Made by a program: the position numbers and the translations under genes. From assembly GCF_019431455.1 (NCBI RefSeq), contig NZ_JAHYSR010000014.1:1-64000 (forward strand): a stretch of 64,000 bases of DNA. Direction: 5' to 3'. The DNA is from Paracoccus bogoriensis (GTDB taxonomy: Bacteria; Pseudomonadota; Alphaproteobacteria; Rhodobacterales; Rhodobacteraceae). The notes under the pieces are model-generated. The model made no database searches. It was not told the DNA's origin and worked only from the letters and a program-made list of their open reading frames with translations. Of the stretch, positions 1-9,299 are shown piece by piece (within the stretch, counting starts at the first letter, position 1; every line of letters begins with the position of its first letter).

Positions 1-17
1 CGAAGATCATCGAGTGA
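1..17 (+). CDS. 3' end of an upstream gene (partial)
   Basis: A short reading frame enters from outside the window and ends in KIIE followed by TGA at 15-17. The strong hairpin starting at 35 supports a gene end here. Nothing can be said about the product from four residues. Confidence 0.3.
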
Positions 18-34
18 TCCGCGCGACATGAAAC

Positions 35-62
35 AGAGGGCCGTCCGAAAGGGCGGCCCTCT
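35..62 (+). terminator. Rho-independent-type terminator
   Basis: A stem of nine perfect base pairs (35-43 with 54-62) is extended by three inner pairs and closed by a GAAA tetraloop at 47-50. Only a weak T-rich tail follows. It sits 18 bp after the stop codon of the gene entering from the left, so it probably ends that transcript. Confidence 0.65.
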
Positions 63-165
63 TGCGTTGCGGCGGTGACATCCGATCTGCCGACCGGTGG
101 ATTGACCCGATCGTCTCTTGTGGCGCACACTTGGCGCATGATGACCAAGGTCAGGGGTCAAGCCG

Positions 166-459
166 ATGTGCCAGATCTTCGCCGGACAGCGCCCGGAGCG
201 TTATGAAACCGTCACCCGCCGTCTTCGCCTGAACGGGCAATCCACCTCGATCCGGCTGGAGCGCGCGTTTTGGGAGATCCTGGACGACATTGCCGCGCGC
301 GAAGGGATCAGCACGCCGGCCTTCATCTCGAAACTGCATGCCGAGGTGCTGGAACTGCATGGCGAAGCCAGGAACTTCACGTCGCTGCTGCGTTGCGCCT
401 GCACGATCCACCTGGGCGCGGGGCGGCATCTGCAAGCGCAGGCCATTGCGGCCGAGTGA
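166..459 (+). CDS. ribbon-helix-helix domain protein
   Basis: This 97-residue protein resembles the small alphaproteobacterial ribbon-helix-helix (RHH_4 type) DNA-binding proteins. Residues about 20-60 hold a basic strand (VTRRLRLNGQSTSIRLE) followed by two predicted helices (FWEILDDIAAREG and PAFISKLHAEV), the expected beta-alpha-alpha order. It stands alone, with its own short upstream region and glyoxalase I beyond it. A role as a small transcriptional regulator is inferred from the fold; no target can be named. The ATG at 166 is the first in frame. Confidence 0.75.
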   Translation: MCQIFAGQRPERYETVTRRLRLNGQSTSIRLERAFWEILDDIAAREGISTPAFISKLHAEVLELHGEARNFTSLLRCACTIHLGAGRHLQAQAIAAE

Positions 460-544
460 TCGTAAAATTGGGCCTGTAGTAGCCTGATACTACCCATCGC
501 GCCGCCGCCTGGCCTAGCCTGTCGAAACGATAGAGCGGAGGGCG

Positions 545-943
545 ATGATGGCGAAATACATCCACTCGATGATTCGGGTTCTGGACGAAGCAAGGTCGGT
601 CGATTTCTACGGCCGCTGCTTCGGGCTGAAGGTTGCCGAACGGTTGGACTTTGACAAGTTCACGCTGATCTATCTGGCCAATGACGAAAGCGATACAGAG
701 CTGGAGCTGACGGTGAACAAGGGCCGGACCGAGCCCTACGACCTGGGCGACGGCTACGGGCATGTTGCCTTTTCGGTGGATGATGTCGATGCGACTCATG
801 CGCGCCTGATTTCCGAGGGGTTCGAGCCGCGCAAGCTGGTCGATTTTGCGCCCGGTGGCGAGGTGATCGCACGCTTCTTCTTCATCAAGGATCCCGACGG
901 ATACGAGATTGAGGTCTTGCAGCGGCAGGGCCGCTACAAGTGA
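545..943 (+). CDS. gloA: lactoylglutathione lyase (glyoxalase I)
   Basis: The product converts the hemithioacetal of methylglyoxal and glutathione to S-lactoylglutathione in the cytoplasm. The 132 residues match a one-domain glyoxalase I. The four metal ligands can be aligned with the E. coli enzyme: H7 (YIHSMIRV), E54 (ELELT), H73 (GYGHVAFSV) and E123 (DGYEIEVL). Two ATGs stand side by side at 545 and 548; a GGAGG about 537-541 serves either. It is monocistronic, and the next gene has its own ribosome binding site. The call is confident; specificity for methylglyoxal is inferred from family. Confidence 0.93.
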   Translation: MMAKYIHSMIRVLDEARSVDFYGRCFGLKVAERLDFDKFTLIYLANDESDTELELTVNKGRTEPYDLGDGYGHVAFSVDDVDATHARLISEGFEPRKLVDFAPGGEVIARFFFIKDPDGYEIEVLQRQGRYK

Positions 944-1000
944 CAACCCGCGCGGCGCTTGGGAGGGTGCCGCGCTGTGACAGGACAGGGAGGAGGAGCC

Positions 1001-1522
1001 ATGTCTCGGTTGAGAAAACAGGGGCTGACCCGGCGTGCGCTGTTGTCGCGTGCCGTGGCGGCCGGGGGGCTGGCTGTGGCAGGGGCGGGCTTCATCGCGG
1101 CCCCTGACGCGGCTTGGGCCGTCGAGGTGACGGCAATCACCGAACATCAGATGGCGACGCTGTTGCAGATGGCGCGCGACATCTATCCCCATGACCGTGT
1201 GGGCGACCGCTTCTACGCCATCGCGATCAAGGGTTATGACAGCGCCGAACATCGGGCGATGGTCGCCGAAGGCATCGAAATGCTGGACGCCGCAGCCCGC
1301 GAGGCGGGTTTCGACAATTACCTGGCCGCCGGATGGGAGGCCGAGCGCGTTGCCATCCTGCGCAGCATCGAAGACAGCGTCTTTTTCCAGACGGTGCGCG
1401 GTGGGCTGGTGACGGGGCTCTACAATCAGAAAGAAGTCTGGCCGATCTTCGGCTACGAGGGCGAGAGCTTCTCGCAGGGCGGTTACATCGACCGCGGCTT
1501 CGACGACATCGACTGGCTGTAA
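1001..1522 (+). CDS. Tat-exported small subunit of a GMC-type dehydrogenase (gluconate 2-dehydrogenase subunit 3-like)
   Basis: This 173-residue protein starts with a twin-arginine signal (LTRRALLSRAV, then a hydrophobic stretch and an AWA-type cleavage site near residue 40). The mature part resembles the gluconate 2-dehydrogenase subunit 3 family, which accompanies FAD-binding GMC oxidoreductases and can carry them through the Tat system. The start at 1001 is set by a strong AGGAGGAG; the frame is also open upstream, but without such a site. Only 10 bp separate it from the next gene, so the two are surely cotranscribed. No cytochrome c subunit gene follows. Confidence 0.85.
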   Translation: MSRLRKQGLTRRALLSRAVAAGGLAVAGAGFIAAPDAAWAVEVTAITEHQMATLLQMARDIYPHDRVGDRFYAIAIKGYDSAEHRAMVAEGIEMLDAAAREAGFDNYLAAGWEAERVAILRSIEDSVFFQTVRGGLVTGLYNQKEVWPIFGYEGESFSQGGYIDRGFDDIDWL

Positions 1523-1532
1523 GGGGGCGATC

Positions 1533-3107
1533 ATGGCAAATGCTGCGAGATTCGAACTGACCGATGACAGCGTGGTCGTCATCATCGGCACCGGCGCGGG
1601 CGGCGGGGTTCTGGCCTATGAACTGGCCAGACAGGGCGTCAAGGTTGTCGCGCTGGAGGCCGGGGGCCGTTATCTCCCCGAAGATTACATCAACGACGAA
1701 TGGGACAGTTTCGGACAATTGGCCTGGACCGACCCGCGCACGACCAGCGGCGACTGGCGCGTTGCCAGGGATTTCAGCGGGCTTCCCGCCTGGATCGTCA
1801 AGGCCGTGGGCGGCACCACGACGCACTGGGCCGGCGCCTCGCTGCGCTTTCAGGACCACGAATGGAAGGCCTTGACCACCTATGGCGCGGTGGAAGGCGC
1901 AAGCCTGCTGGACTGGCCTATCGACGCTGCCGAGATGGCGCCCTGGTATGAAAAGGCCGAGGCAAAGCTGGGCGTGACACGCACCGGCAACTTTCCCGGC
2001 CTGCCCGGAAACAACAATTACAAGGTTTTCGAGGCGGGCGCCAAGGCGCTGGGCTACAAACAGGTCTCGACCGGCCGCATGGCCATCAACAGCGTGGACA
2101 ACGACGAGCGCCCTGCCTGCCAGCAAACAGGTTTCTGCTTTCAGGGCTGCAAATGGGGCGCGAAATGGTCGGCCGCTTATACCGACATTCCGCGCGGCGA
2201 GGCGACCGGCAATCTGGAGGTGCGCGAGCATTCCCATGTCGCGCGCATCCTGCATGACAACCAGGGCCGCGTGACGGGGGTCGAGTATTTCGACCGCGAC
2301 GGCAATCTGCATTTCCAGGCCGCGCGGATCGTGGCGCTGGCGGGCAACAGCTTCGAAAGCCCGCGTCTGCTGCTGAACAGCGCCAGCAGCATGTTCCCGG
2401 ATGGCTTGGCCAACAGCAGCGGTCAGGTGGGTCGCAACTACATGCGCCACACGACCGGCTCGGTCTATGCGATCTTTGAAAAGCCGGTGCGGATGTGGCG
2501 CGGCACGACGATGGCGGGGATCATCCAGGACGAGGCGCGGCATGATCCGTCGCGCGGCTTCGTCGGCGGCTACGAGCTTGAAACCCTGGCTCTGGGCCTG
2601 CCCTTCATGGCGGCCTTCCTGGATCCCGGTGCATGGGGTCGCGAATTTACCTCTGCCCTGGATCACTACGAGAACATGGCGGGCATGTGGATCGTCGGCG
2701 AAGACATGCCGCAATCGACGAACCGCGTCACCCTGTCCGATGTCGAGGACCGTTTCGGTCTCAAGGTCGCGAATGTGCATTTCAGCGACCATCCGAACGA
2801 CATCGCCATGCGCAATCATGCCTATCGGCAGGGGCAGGCAATCTATCGGGCGATGGGGGCCACGCGGACGCTGCCGACGCCGCCCTATCCCTCGACCCAT
2901 AACCTGGGCACGAACCGCATGTCCGAGCGGCCCGAGGATGGTGTCGTGAACCGGTGGGGGCAGTCGCATGACATCCCGAACCTGTTCGTCAGCGATGGCA
3001 GTCAGTTCACCACTGGCGCGGCGGAGAATCCGACCCTGACCATCGTGGCTCTGGCGATCCGTCAGGCCGATCACATCGCGCGCGAGATGTCGGCGGGCAA
3101 TCTCTGA
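1533..3107 (+). CDS. GMC family FAD-dependent oxidoreductase
   Basis: This 524-residue flavoprotein is the probable catalytic subunit of a periplasmic dehydrogenase formed with the Tat-signal protein just upstream. The Rossmann dinucleotide motif is at residues 19-25 (GTGAGGG), ending in an acidic ribose-binding residue at LEAGG. The C-terminal GMC domain has a THNLGTNRM segment with the likely catalytic histidine, and the AAENPT motif near the end. It has no signal of its own, so it probably crosses the membrane by hitchhiking on its partner. The substrate may be a sugar, sugar acid or polyol and cannot be read from sequence. Confidence 0.88.
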   Translation: MANAARFELTDDSVVVIIGTGAGGGVLAYELARQGVKVVALEAGGRYLPEDYINDEWDSFGQLAWTDPRTTSGDWRVARDFSGLPAWIVKAVGGTTTHWAGASLRFQDHEWKALTTYGAVEGASLLDWPIDAAEMAPWYEKAEAKLGVTRTGNFPGLPGNNNYKVFEAGAKALGYKQVSTGRMAINSVDNDERPACQQTGFCFQGCKWGAKWSAAYTDIPRGEATGNLEVREHSHVARILHDNQGRVTGVEYFDRDGNLHFQAARIVALAGNSFESPRLLLNSASSMFPDGLANSSGQVGRNYMRHTTGSVYAIFEKPVRMWRGTTMAGIIQDEARHDPSRGFVGGYELETLALGLPFMAAFLDPGAWGREFTSALDHYENMAGMWIVGEDMPQSTNRVTLSDVEDRFGLKVANVHFSDHPNDIAMRNHAYRQGQAIYRAMGATRTLPTPPYPSTHNLGTNRMSERPEDGVVNRWGQSHDIPNLFVSDGSQFTTGAAENPTLTIVALAIRQADHIAREMSAGNL

Positions 3108-3119
3108 CGCGCGGAAAAG

Positions 3120-3153
3120 AAACGGCCCGGCAGAGTGCTCTGCCGGGCCGTTT
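3120..3153. terminator. bidirectional terminator
   Basis: A 16-bp perfect inverted repeat (3120-3135 with 3138-3153) with a two-base loop is flanked by A-rich sequence on the left and TTTC on the right. It lies between two convergent genes and can end both transcripts. Confidence 0.85.
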
Positions 3154-3170
3154 CGGCGTCAGATCCGGGG

Positions 3171-3671
3171 TCAGGCCTGGGCGGCGGCCTTGTTCACGCC
3201 GCCTTCAGCGATGCGCGACATGTGGATGTCCCCGCCCCGGGTGTTCTCGAGACATTCGGCCAGGGCCGCCGCGTCGTCCTGGTGCCCCAGCCGTTTGGCA
3301 AAGGCCGCCACGCAGCCATAGCCCGCAATCGCGTAATGGGTCAGGCGCTGGTATTGCGTGATGATCGCCGCATCGCGGGTGTCGTCATCGGCAATATCGG
3401 CCTCCAGCGCGTGCTTGCGGGCCTCGGCCACAAGGCCTTCCATGCCCTTGCAATGCTCGCCATCCGGGGCCACGCTATGGCGTTGGCACAGTTCGGCCAG
3501 GACGCCCTTGCCGCGCTCGATCCCCTGGGCGCCGGCTTCCAGCGCGGCCTTCAGTTCGGGGTCGGTGGCGATGCGGGCCATTTCCGCCGTGACCGGGCGA
3601 GACTGGTCGCAGGCCGAATAAAGGTCTTGAAGCTGGTCCAGATAAAGATCCTGCAGGTTGTTCATGCTCAT
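3171..3671 (-). CDS. DUF892 (YciE/YciF) ferritin-like protein
   Basis: The 166 residues form an all-helical ferritin-like domain of the YciE/YciF family, which is linked to stress responses. N-terminal helices carry LYLDQLQDLYSACDQ and EMARIATDPELKAALEAG; glutamates and histidines typical of the family recur (QYQRLTHYAIAGYG). Two ATGs are possible; the one at 3671 is preceded by AGGAGG at good spacing. It is divergent from the ABC exporter with about 185 bp between them. The biochemical role of this family is unsettled, so only the fold is claimed. Confidence 0.85.
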   Translation of the reverse strand: MSMNNLQDLYLDQLQDLYSACDQSRPVTAEMARIATDPELKAALEAGAQGIERGKGVLAELCQRHSVAPDGEHCKGMEGLVAEARKHALEADIADDDTRDAAIITQYQRLTHYAIAGYGCVAAFAKRLGHQDDAAALAECLENTRGGDIHMSRIAEGGVNKAAAQA

Positions 3672-3857
3672 GTCGGCCTCCTGGGCATTGTCGGTTCAGT
3701 CGAGGGAACAACACGCGGCCGGCCGCCATGTTCCCGGGAAGAACGCACGCGGGCCGGATTTCGCCGGGACGACTTGACTCTGTCCGCCTTGCAGGCCAGC
3801 ACTGGCGCCCTGGGCCCAGGAAGAAACCGCAGATCATGCCAAGGGAAAGGCAGGACC

Positions 3858-5717
3858 ATGTTTGCCTGGTTCGAGAGACGCATCGACCCTTACCCTGCCG
3901 AACTGCCCACGATGCCGCCACGCAGCCTGTGGCGCTTCGTGCTGCATTACAGCCGCGGCGCGCTGCCCTGGCTGGTGCTGCTGGCGCTTGGCTCGGCGGC
4001 CATCGCGCTGATCGAGGTCATGCTGTTTGCCTGGCTGGGCGAGCTGATTGACCGATTGTCGGACACGCCACGCGAGCAGTTCTGGGCGCAGGAGGGCGCG
4101 CGCGTCGCGCTGATGGCGGTCGTGTTGCTGCTGGTCATGCCGGCCCTCAACCTGTTCAGCTCGCTGATCCTGCATCAGTCCCTGATGGGCAATTTCCCGC
4201 AGCGGATCCGTTGGCAGGCCCATCGCTACCTGCTGCGCCAGTCCATCGGCTATTTTCAGGACGAGTTCGCAGGCCGCATCGCGCAGCGGCTGATGCAGAC
4301 CGCGCTGGCCGTGCGCGAAGTCGCGATGAAGGTCATGGACGTGGGCAGCTATGTGCTGATCTACTTTCTGGGCGCTCTGGCCTTGGCGGCCAGCCAGGAT
4401 TGGCGGCTGGCGCTGCCCTTCCTGCTTTGGGTGATCGGCTACGGCATCCTTCTGTGGCAGATCGTGCCGCGCCTTGGCCGCGTGGCCCAGCAGCAGGCCG
4501 ATGCCCGCAGCGCCATGACCGGACGCATCGTGGACAGCTATACCAACATCGCGACCGTCAAGCTGTTTTCGCATTCCGACCGTGAAGAACGCTGGATGCA
4601 CGAAGGGATGGACCGCTTCCTGGGCACCGTCTATCGCCAGATGCGCCTGTCGGCCATCCAGGACATCGCGTTGAACGCGCTGAACGTGACGTTGCTGGCC
4701 TCGGTGGCAGGGCTGGGGCTTTGGCTCTGGTCGCAGGACATGATCGCGGTGGGGGCGGTCGCCATCGCCGTGCCGCTGGCAATGCGGCTGAACAACATGT
4801 CGCACTGGATCATCTGGGAATTCGCGGCGCTTTTCGAGAATATCGGCACGGTCCGCGATGGCATCTCCAGCCTGGCCCTGCCGCGCGAGGTGCGCGACGC
4901 GCCCGACGCGCGGCCTCTGGTGCCGGGGCCGGGGGCGGTGCGCTTCGATAACGTTACCTTTCGCTATCGCGGTCCGCAGGGCGGGCGGCCGATGCCGGTG
5001 CTGGACAACCTGACGCTGGATATCCGACCGGGCGAGCGTGTGGGCCTTGTCGGCCGGTCGGGCGCGGGGAAGTCCACGCTGATCAACCTGCTCTTGCGCT
5101 TTCACGACATCGAATCCGGGCGCATCACCATCGACGGGCAGGACATTTCGCGCGTCACGCAGGACAGTTTGCGCGCCGCCATTGGGGTGGTGACGCAGGA
5201 CAGTTCGCTTCTGCATCGCTCGGTGCGCGAGAATATCGCCTATGGCCGCCCCGACGCGACCGACGAACAGATCGCGCAGGCCCTGCGCATGGCCGAGGCT
5301 GACGGCTTCGTGCCTGCATTGTCGGACAGCCACGGCCGGCGCGGGCTGGACGCGCATGTCGGCGAACGCGGGGTCAAGCTGTCGGGCGGTCAGCGCCAGC
5401 GCATCGCCATTGCAAGGGTGGCGCTGAAGGACGCCCCCATCCTGATCCTGGACGAGGCGACCAGCGCGCTGGACAGCGAGGTCGAAGCGGCGATCCAGTC
5501 CCGGCTGGAAACACTGATGCAGGGCAAGACCGTCATCGCCATTGCCCACCGGCTTTCGACCATCGCTGCGATGGACCGGCTGATCGTGATGGATCAGGGT
5601 CGTATCATCGAGCAGGGCAGCCATGCCGAGTTGCTGGCCCAAGGCGGGCTTTACGCGCGGCTTTGGCAGCGCCAGTCCGGTGGTTTTCTCACAATGGACG
5701 AGGCAGTCAGCACCTGA
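3858..5717 (+). CDS. ABC exporter, fused permease and ATPase
   Basis: This 619-residue half transporter has six membrane segments in residues about 30-330 and an ATPase domain after about 350. The nucleotide-binding motifs are intact: Walker A (GRSGAGKST), signature LSGGQRQ, Walker B (ILILDEATSALD) and the H-loop (AHRLSTIA). Length and order fit the MsbA/LmrA-like heterodimer or homodimer exporter group. The frame is open much further upstream, but the ATG at 3858 with GGAAAGGCAGG before it gives the normal N-terminus. No partner half transporter is adjacent, so it may act as a homodimer. The substrate is unknown. Confidence 0.9.
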   Translation: MFAWFERRIDPYPAELPTMPPRSLWRFVLHYSRGALPWLVLLALGSAAIALIEVMLFAWLGELIDRLSDTPREQFWAQEGARVALMAVVLLLVMPALNLFSSLILHQSLMGNFPQRIRWQAHRYLLRQSIGYFQDEFAGRIAQRLMQTALAVREVAMKVMDVGSYVLIYFLGALALAASQDWRLALPFLLWVIGYGILLWQIVPRLGRVAQQQADARSAMTGRIVDSYTNIATVKLFSHSDREERWMHEGMDRFLGTVYRQMRLSAIQDIALNALNVTLLASVAGLGLWLWSQDMIAVGAVAIAVPLAMRLNNMSHWIIWEFAALFENIGTVRDGISSLALPREVRDAPDARPLVPGPGAVRFDNVTFRYRGPQGGRPMPVLDNLTLDIRPGERVGLVGRSGAGKSTLINLLLRFHDIESGRITIDGQDISRVTQDSLRAAIGVVTQDSSLLHRSVRENIAYGRPDATDEQIAQALRMAEADGFVPALSDSHGRRGLDAHVGERGVKLSGGQRQRIAIARVALKDAPILILDEATSALDSEVEAAIQSRLETLMQGKTVIAIAHRLSTIAAMDRLIVMDQGRIIEQGSHAELLAQGGLYARLWQRQSGGFLTMDEAVST

Positions 5718-5723
5718 GCGAAA

Positions 5724-5747
5724 AAGGCCCCGCCATAGCGGGGCCTT
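5724..5747. terminator. bidirectional terminator
   Basis: A 10-bp perfect stem (5724-5733 with 5738-5747) with a CATA loop is preceded by an A run. It lies between the convergent ABC exporter and OmpA-family genes. Confidence 0.85.
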
Positions 5748-5765
5748 GTCGTCTGGAGGTGTCGC

Positions 5766-7808
5766 TTATTGCGCCAGCAGGTCCGTGATGCGCCGGACCG
5801 AGGCGCGGCGGTTCTCGCGGATATCGCCCTCGGCGCGGATCAGCAGGAAGTTTTCGCCATAACCCTGCGTGACGAGATTTTCCGGCGGCACGTCGAAATA
5901 TTCGGTCAGCGCCAGCGCCACGGATTCCGCGCGGCGGTCGGACAGGGCCAGGTTATAAGCCTCTGAGCCGACTGTATCCGTGTGACCTTCGATCAGGAAG
6001 ATCTCGCGCGGATTGGCGCGGATCTGTTCCTGGATGATCCGGCCAAGCGTGGCAAGTTGTTGGGCCTGATCAGGCCGGATCGCGGCCGAGCCCGTGTCGA
6101 AGGTGATCGCGTCGATATTGATCGGCGGGACCAGGGCGCGCACTTCGGGGATGTTGCGGATCTGCGACAGGGTGAAACGCCGATCCACATTCGCCTCGCG
6201 CTGCAGAGCGGCGCGCAGTTCATCCTCGCTCATCCCGGTCTGCGGCGGCACCGGTGCGGGGGCGGGCAGGGTGGCCAGATCGACCGGCTGCACATCGGAT
6301 TCGTTGATCAGCGTCGTCGTCGTGCCATCGGCCGAAATCAGCGTGCGCCGCAGCACCTGCAGGTTCGCGTCGCGGATCGTGACGACCCGGCTGCCATCGG
6401 GTCGGGTGACGATGGTGCGCGACGAGCCGTCATCGAAATTCTCGGTCGTCACGGTCGAGCCGGGCTGACGCAGCAGCGCCACATCGTCGCGGATGACCTC
6501 CTGGCTGCCATCGGGGCGCGTCACGACGACCCGGTCGGGCGCACTCAGCGCAACCTGGCGGTTGTTGGCCAGAACCGAGCCGACCGCGACCGCCCCCAGA
6601 CCCAGCAGCAGCGCCCGCGCCAGGTCGTTGTCACGGCCCGAACCGCCCGCTTGCGTGGCCTGACCCGACAGGGCGTCGCCCAGGTTGGTCTGGAAATCCT
6701 CCGATGAGGATCGGGCGGTTTCTTCGGTCACTTGCTGTTCAATCACCTCTCCGCTGCCCTCGGCGGCTTCGAGTGCCAGGGCCGAGCTGGGTGCAGCGGC
6801 TTCGGCGGCTTCGCGCGCGGCCTCGGTCACTTCACTGCCTTCCTCGGCGGCGCGCAGCACCATCTCGCCATCCTGGACGCGATACATCTGCGCATTCGCG
6901 GGGGCGAGGCGGTATTCGCCCTGGTCATTCATCTCGATCACCACGCCCCGAGGCGTCTGCGCGCGGCCCTCGCAGGGGGCGGTCCCACCGCCGATGCAGG
7001 TCAGCGACGAGACCGTCAACCCCGCCTCGACCTCTTCGTTCAGCACCCGGGCGAGGCCGGGCAGAACCTCGGCCCGGTCGCGCTGGACCTGCCCGGTGGC
7101 CAGACGCAGCCGGTCATCGCTTTGGCCTTGGCCGCCGAGCGCCTCAGCCAGCGACTCTGCCAGATCGGTGATGTTCTGTTCCTGCTCGCGCGCGGTTTCG
7201 GCCAGCGCATCGGCCATCTCGTCGCGGCGCGGCAGTTCTTCGGCAGCGGTGTCGGTGATGCGGCTCAGGGCCTCGCCCAAGGTGCCGCCTGCTTCGGCGC
7301 TGTCCACCGTCTCGTCGGTGTCCGCAGTGTCTGCAGTCTCCGGTGCCGGCTCGGGCTGCGGCTCGGGCTCAGCCACTCTTTCGACCTCGGCCTGATGCTC
7401 AGGCTCTCCCTCGGGCTCAGTAGCAGGCTCCGCTGTCACGGCCTCGGCTCCGCCCTCGCCATTCAGATCGGCGCCATCCTGAGGCAAACTATGGAAATCG
7501 TCGCCCTCGGCCAACACGATCTGGCCGCTTTCCGATAGCGCGACCTCAAGACCGCCCGGCGTCACCAGCGCAACGCCGTCCGCGCATGGCCGCTCGGTGC
7601 CGTCGGCGCAGGCCAGGTCGTCCGCTCCCAGCCCCGCCTCGCGCTCGGCGGCCAAGGCTGCGGCCTCGTCAGCGCGCGTTTCGGCGTGCCGTTCGGCACG
7701 GGCCGCCGCCTCTGCATCGGGCAGCCGCCATTCGGCCATGGCCAGTTGCGGCACCAGCAGCGAAAGGCAGGCCGCAACGGCCGTCGTGTTGTGGATGATC
7801 CGTCGCAT
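5766..7808 (-). CDS. large OmpA-family outer membrane/peptidoglycan-binding protein
   Basis: The 680-residue product begins with a Sec signal (about residues 1-25, cut after LAMA). A long acidic, Ala/Glu-rich and probably disordered or coiled region follows, then a short hydrophobic segment (LARALLLGLGAVAVGSVLA), then two related VTRPDGS segments, and finally a C-terminal OmpA peptidoglycan-binding domain (ITFDTGSAAIRPDQ, GHTDTVGSEAYNLALSDRRA). The frame is open to 7919, but the ATG at 7808 has AGGAG seven bases upstream and starts the signal peptide. The C-terminal domain should anchor the outer membrane or envelope to peptidoglycan; the function of the acidic region is unknown. Confidence 0.88.
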   Translation of the reverse strand: MRRIIHNTTAVAACLSLLVPQLAMAEWRLPDAEAAARAERHAETRADEAAALAAEREAGLGADDLACADGTERPCADGVALVTPGGLEVALSESGQIVLAEGDDFHSLPQDGADLNGEGGAEAVTAEPATEPEGEPEHQAEVERVAEPEPQPEPAPETADTADTDETVDSAEAGGTLGEALSRITDTAAEELPRRDEMADALAETAREQEQNITDLAESLAEALGGQGQSDDRLRLATGQVQRDRAEVLPGLARVLNEEVEAGLTVSSLTCIGGGTAPCEGRAQTPRGVVIEMNDQGEYRLAPANAQMYRVQDGEMVLRAAEEGSEVTEAAREAAEAAAPSSALALEAAEGSGEVIEQQVTEETARSSSEDFQTNLGDALSGQATQAGGSGRDNDLARALLLGLGAVAVGSVLANNRQVALSAPDRVVVTRPDGSQEVIRDDVALLRQPGSTVTTENFDDGSSRTIVTRPDGSRVVTIRDANLQVLRRTLISADGTTTTLINESDVQPVDLATLPAPAPVPPQTGMSEDELRAALQREANVDRRFTLSQIRNIPEVRALVPPINIDAITFDTGSAAIRPDQAQQLATLGRIIQEQIRANPREIFLIEGHTDTVGSEAYNLALSDRRAESVALALTEYFDVPPENLVTQGYGENFLLIRAEGDIRENRRASVRRITDLLAQ

Positions 7809-7975
7809 GGGAATTCTCCTACCTTGCGGAACATATTCCTTACGGTTTAACAGCCATTTAGAATATCGGTTCCCCAATTCGGCGTGACCGATCCGTGAGG
7901 GCGTGACCAAGCGCGCCATTGCGCTGCTGCTGCAAGCGCCCTAATCCTGTCCCTGACCACCGAGGAGGACCGGAC

Positions 7976-9190
7976 ATGCTGCAACATCTCAAGCCCAAGG
8001 ACCGCCCGGATCTGGCGCGCTTCGACTGGGAAGATCCGTTCCGCCTGTCCGACCAGCTGACCGAGGAAGAACGGATGCTGCGCGACGCAGCCCGTGCCTA
8101 TGCCCAGGACAAGCTGCAACCGCGTGTCATCGCCGCCTATCGCGACGAGACGACCGATCCCGCCATCTTCCGCGAGATGGGCGAGATGGGTCTCCTGGGT
8201 ATCACCATCCCCGAGGAATATGGCGGCATCGGCGCGTCCTACGTCGCCTATGGCCTCGTCGCCCGCGAGGTCGAGCGGGTGGATAGCGGCTATCGCAGCA
8301 TGATGTCGGTGCAATCCTCGCTGGTGATGTATCCGATCTACGCCTATGGCAGCGAGGAACAGCGCCTGAAATATCTGCCGAAACTGGCCTCGGGCGAATG
8401 GATCGGCTGTTTCGGGCTGACCGAACCCGATGCCGGATCGGACCCGGCGGGCATGAAGACCGTGGCGAAGAAGACCGCCGACGGCTACCGGATTTCGGGG
8501 TCGAAGATGTGGATCTCGAACTCGCCCATCGCGGATGTCTTCGTCGTCTGGGCCAAGTCCGAGGCGCATGGCGGCAAGATCCGCGGCTTCATCCTCGACA
8601 AGGGCCTCACCGGCCTGTCAGCGCCCAGGATCGGCGGCAAGCTGTCGCTGCGCGCCTCGATAACGGGCGAGATCGTGATGGACGGCGTCGAGGTCGGCGA
8701 AGACGCGCTCCTGCCGAATATCGAGGGCCTCAAGGGCCCCTTCGGCTGCCTCAACCGTGCGCGCTACGGCATCAGCTGGGGGGCGATGGGCGCGGCCGAA
8801 TTCTGCCTGCACGCCGCGCGCCAATACGGTCTGGACCGCCATCAGTTCGGCAAGCCTCTGGCCCAGACCCAGCTGCACCAGCTCAAGCTCGCCAACATGC
8901 TGACCGACATCGCGCTTGGCCTCCAGGCTTCGCTGCGCGTGGGCCGACTGCTGGACGAAGGCGACGCGGCCCCCGAGATGATCTCGATCGTCAAGCGCAA
9001 CAATTGCGGCAAGGCGCTGGATATCGCGCGGCTTGCCCGCGACATGCATGGTGGCAATGGCATTTCCGAGGAATACCAGGTCATGCGCCACGTGGCGAAT
9101 CTGGAAACCGTGAACACCTATGAGGGCACGCATGATATCCATGCCCTCATTCTCGGTCGCGCGATCACCGGGCTTCAGGCCTTCTTCTGA
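7976..9190 (+). CDS. gcdH: glutaryl-CoA dehydrogenase
   Basis: This FAD acyl-CoA dehydrogenase (404 residues) oxidises and decarboxylates glutaryl-CoA to crotonyl-CoA in lysine and tryptophan breakdown. It has [12 protein letters not shown], the flavin-contacting WISNSP segment, and the C-terminal [20 protein letters not shown] with the catalytic glutamate. These last residues and the overall length fit GcdH better than medium or short-chain dehydrogenases. The ATG at 7976 follows GAGGAGGA. It is flanked by terminator hairpins and appears monocistronic. Confidence 0.92.
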   Translation: MLQHLKPKDRPDLARFDWEDPFRLSDQLTEEERMLRDAARAYAQDKLQPRVIAAYRDETTDPAIFREMGEMGLLGITIPEEYGGIGASYVAYGLVAREVERVDSGYRSMMSVQSSLVMYPIYAYGSEEQRLKYLPKLASGEWIGCFGLTEPDAGSDPAGMKTVAKKTADGYRISGSKMWISNSPIADVFVVWAKSEAHGGKIRGFILDKGLTGLSAPRIGGKLSLRASITGEIVMDGVEVGEDALLPNIEGLKGPFGCLNRARYGISWGAMGAAEFCLHAARQYGLDRHQFGKPLAQTQLHQLKLANMLTDIALGLQASLRVGRLLDEGDAAPEMISIVKRNNCGKALDIARLARDMHGGNGISEEYQVMRHVANLETVNTYEGTHDIHALILGRAITGLQAFF

Positions 9191-9200
9191 ACCAGCAAAA

Positions 9201-9227
9201 AAGAGGCAGGGCCGCAGCCTGCCTCTT
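9201..9227. terminator. bidirectional terminator
   Basis: A 10-bp stem (9201-9210 with 9218-9227) is flanked by A6 on the left and a TTCTT tail on the right. It sits between gcdH and the convergent sulfur operon. Confidence 0.8.
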
Positions 9228-9236
9228 CTTCGTTGC

Positions 9237-9290
9237 CGAAATACCCCGGGGTGAGGCCCCGCAGGGGCCGAGGGGCAGAGCCCCTTGAAC
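9237..9290. repeat. dispersed Rhodobacteraceae-type G/C hairpin repeat
   Basis: Two small hairpins follow each other: GGCCCC-GCA-GGGGCC and AGGGGC-AGA-GCCCCT, introduced by AAATACCCCGGGG. The same arrangement recurs at 36986-37032, and related hairpins occur at 16386-16402 and 26911-26998, always in intergenic sequence. Confidence 0.65.
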
Positions 9291-9299
9291 CTGGTCGGA

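Noticed and set aside
3135-3857. Long upstream extension of the ABC exporter frame.
   Set aside because: It runs antisense through the DUF892 gene, and the ATG at 3858 has a good ribosome binding site and gives the normal length.
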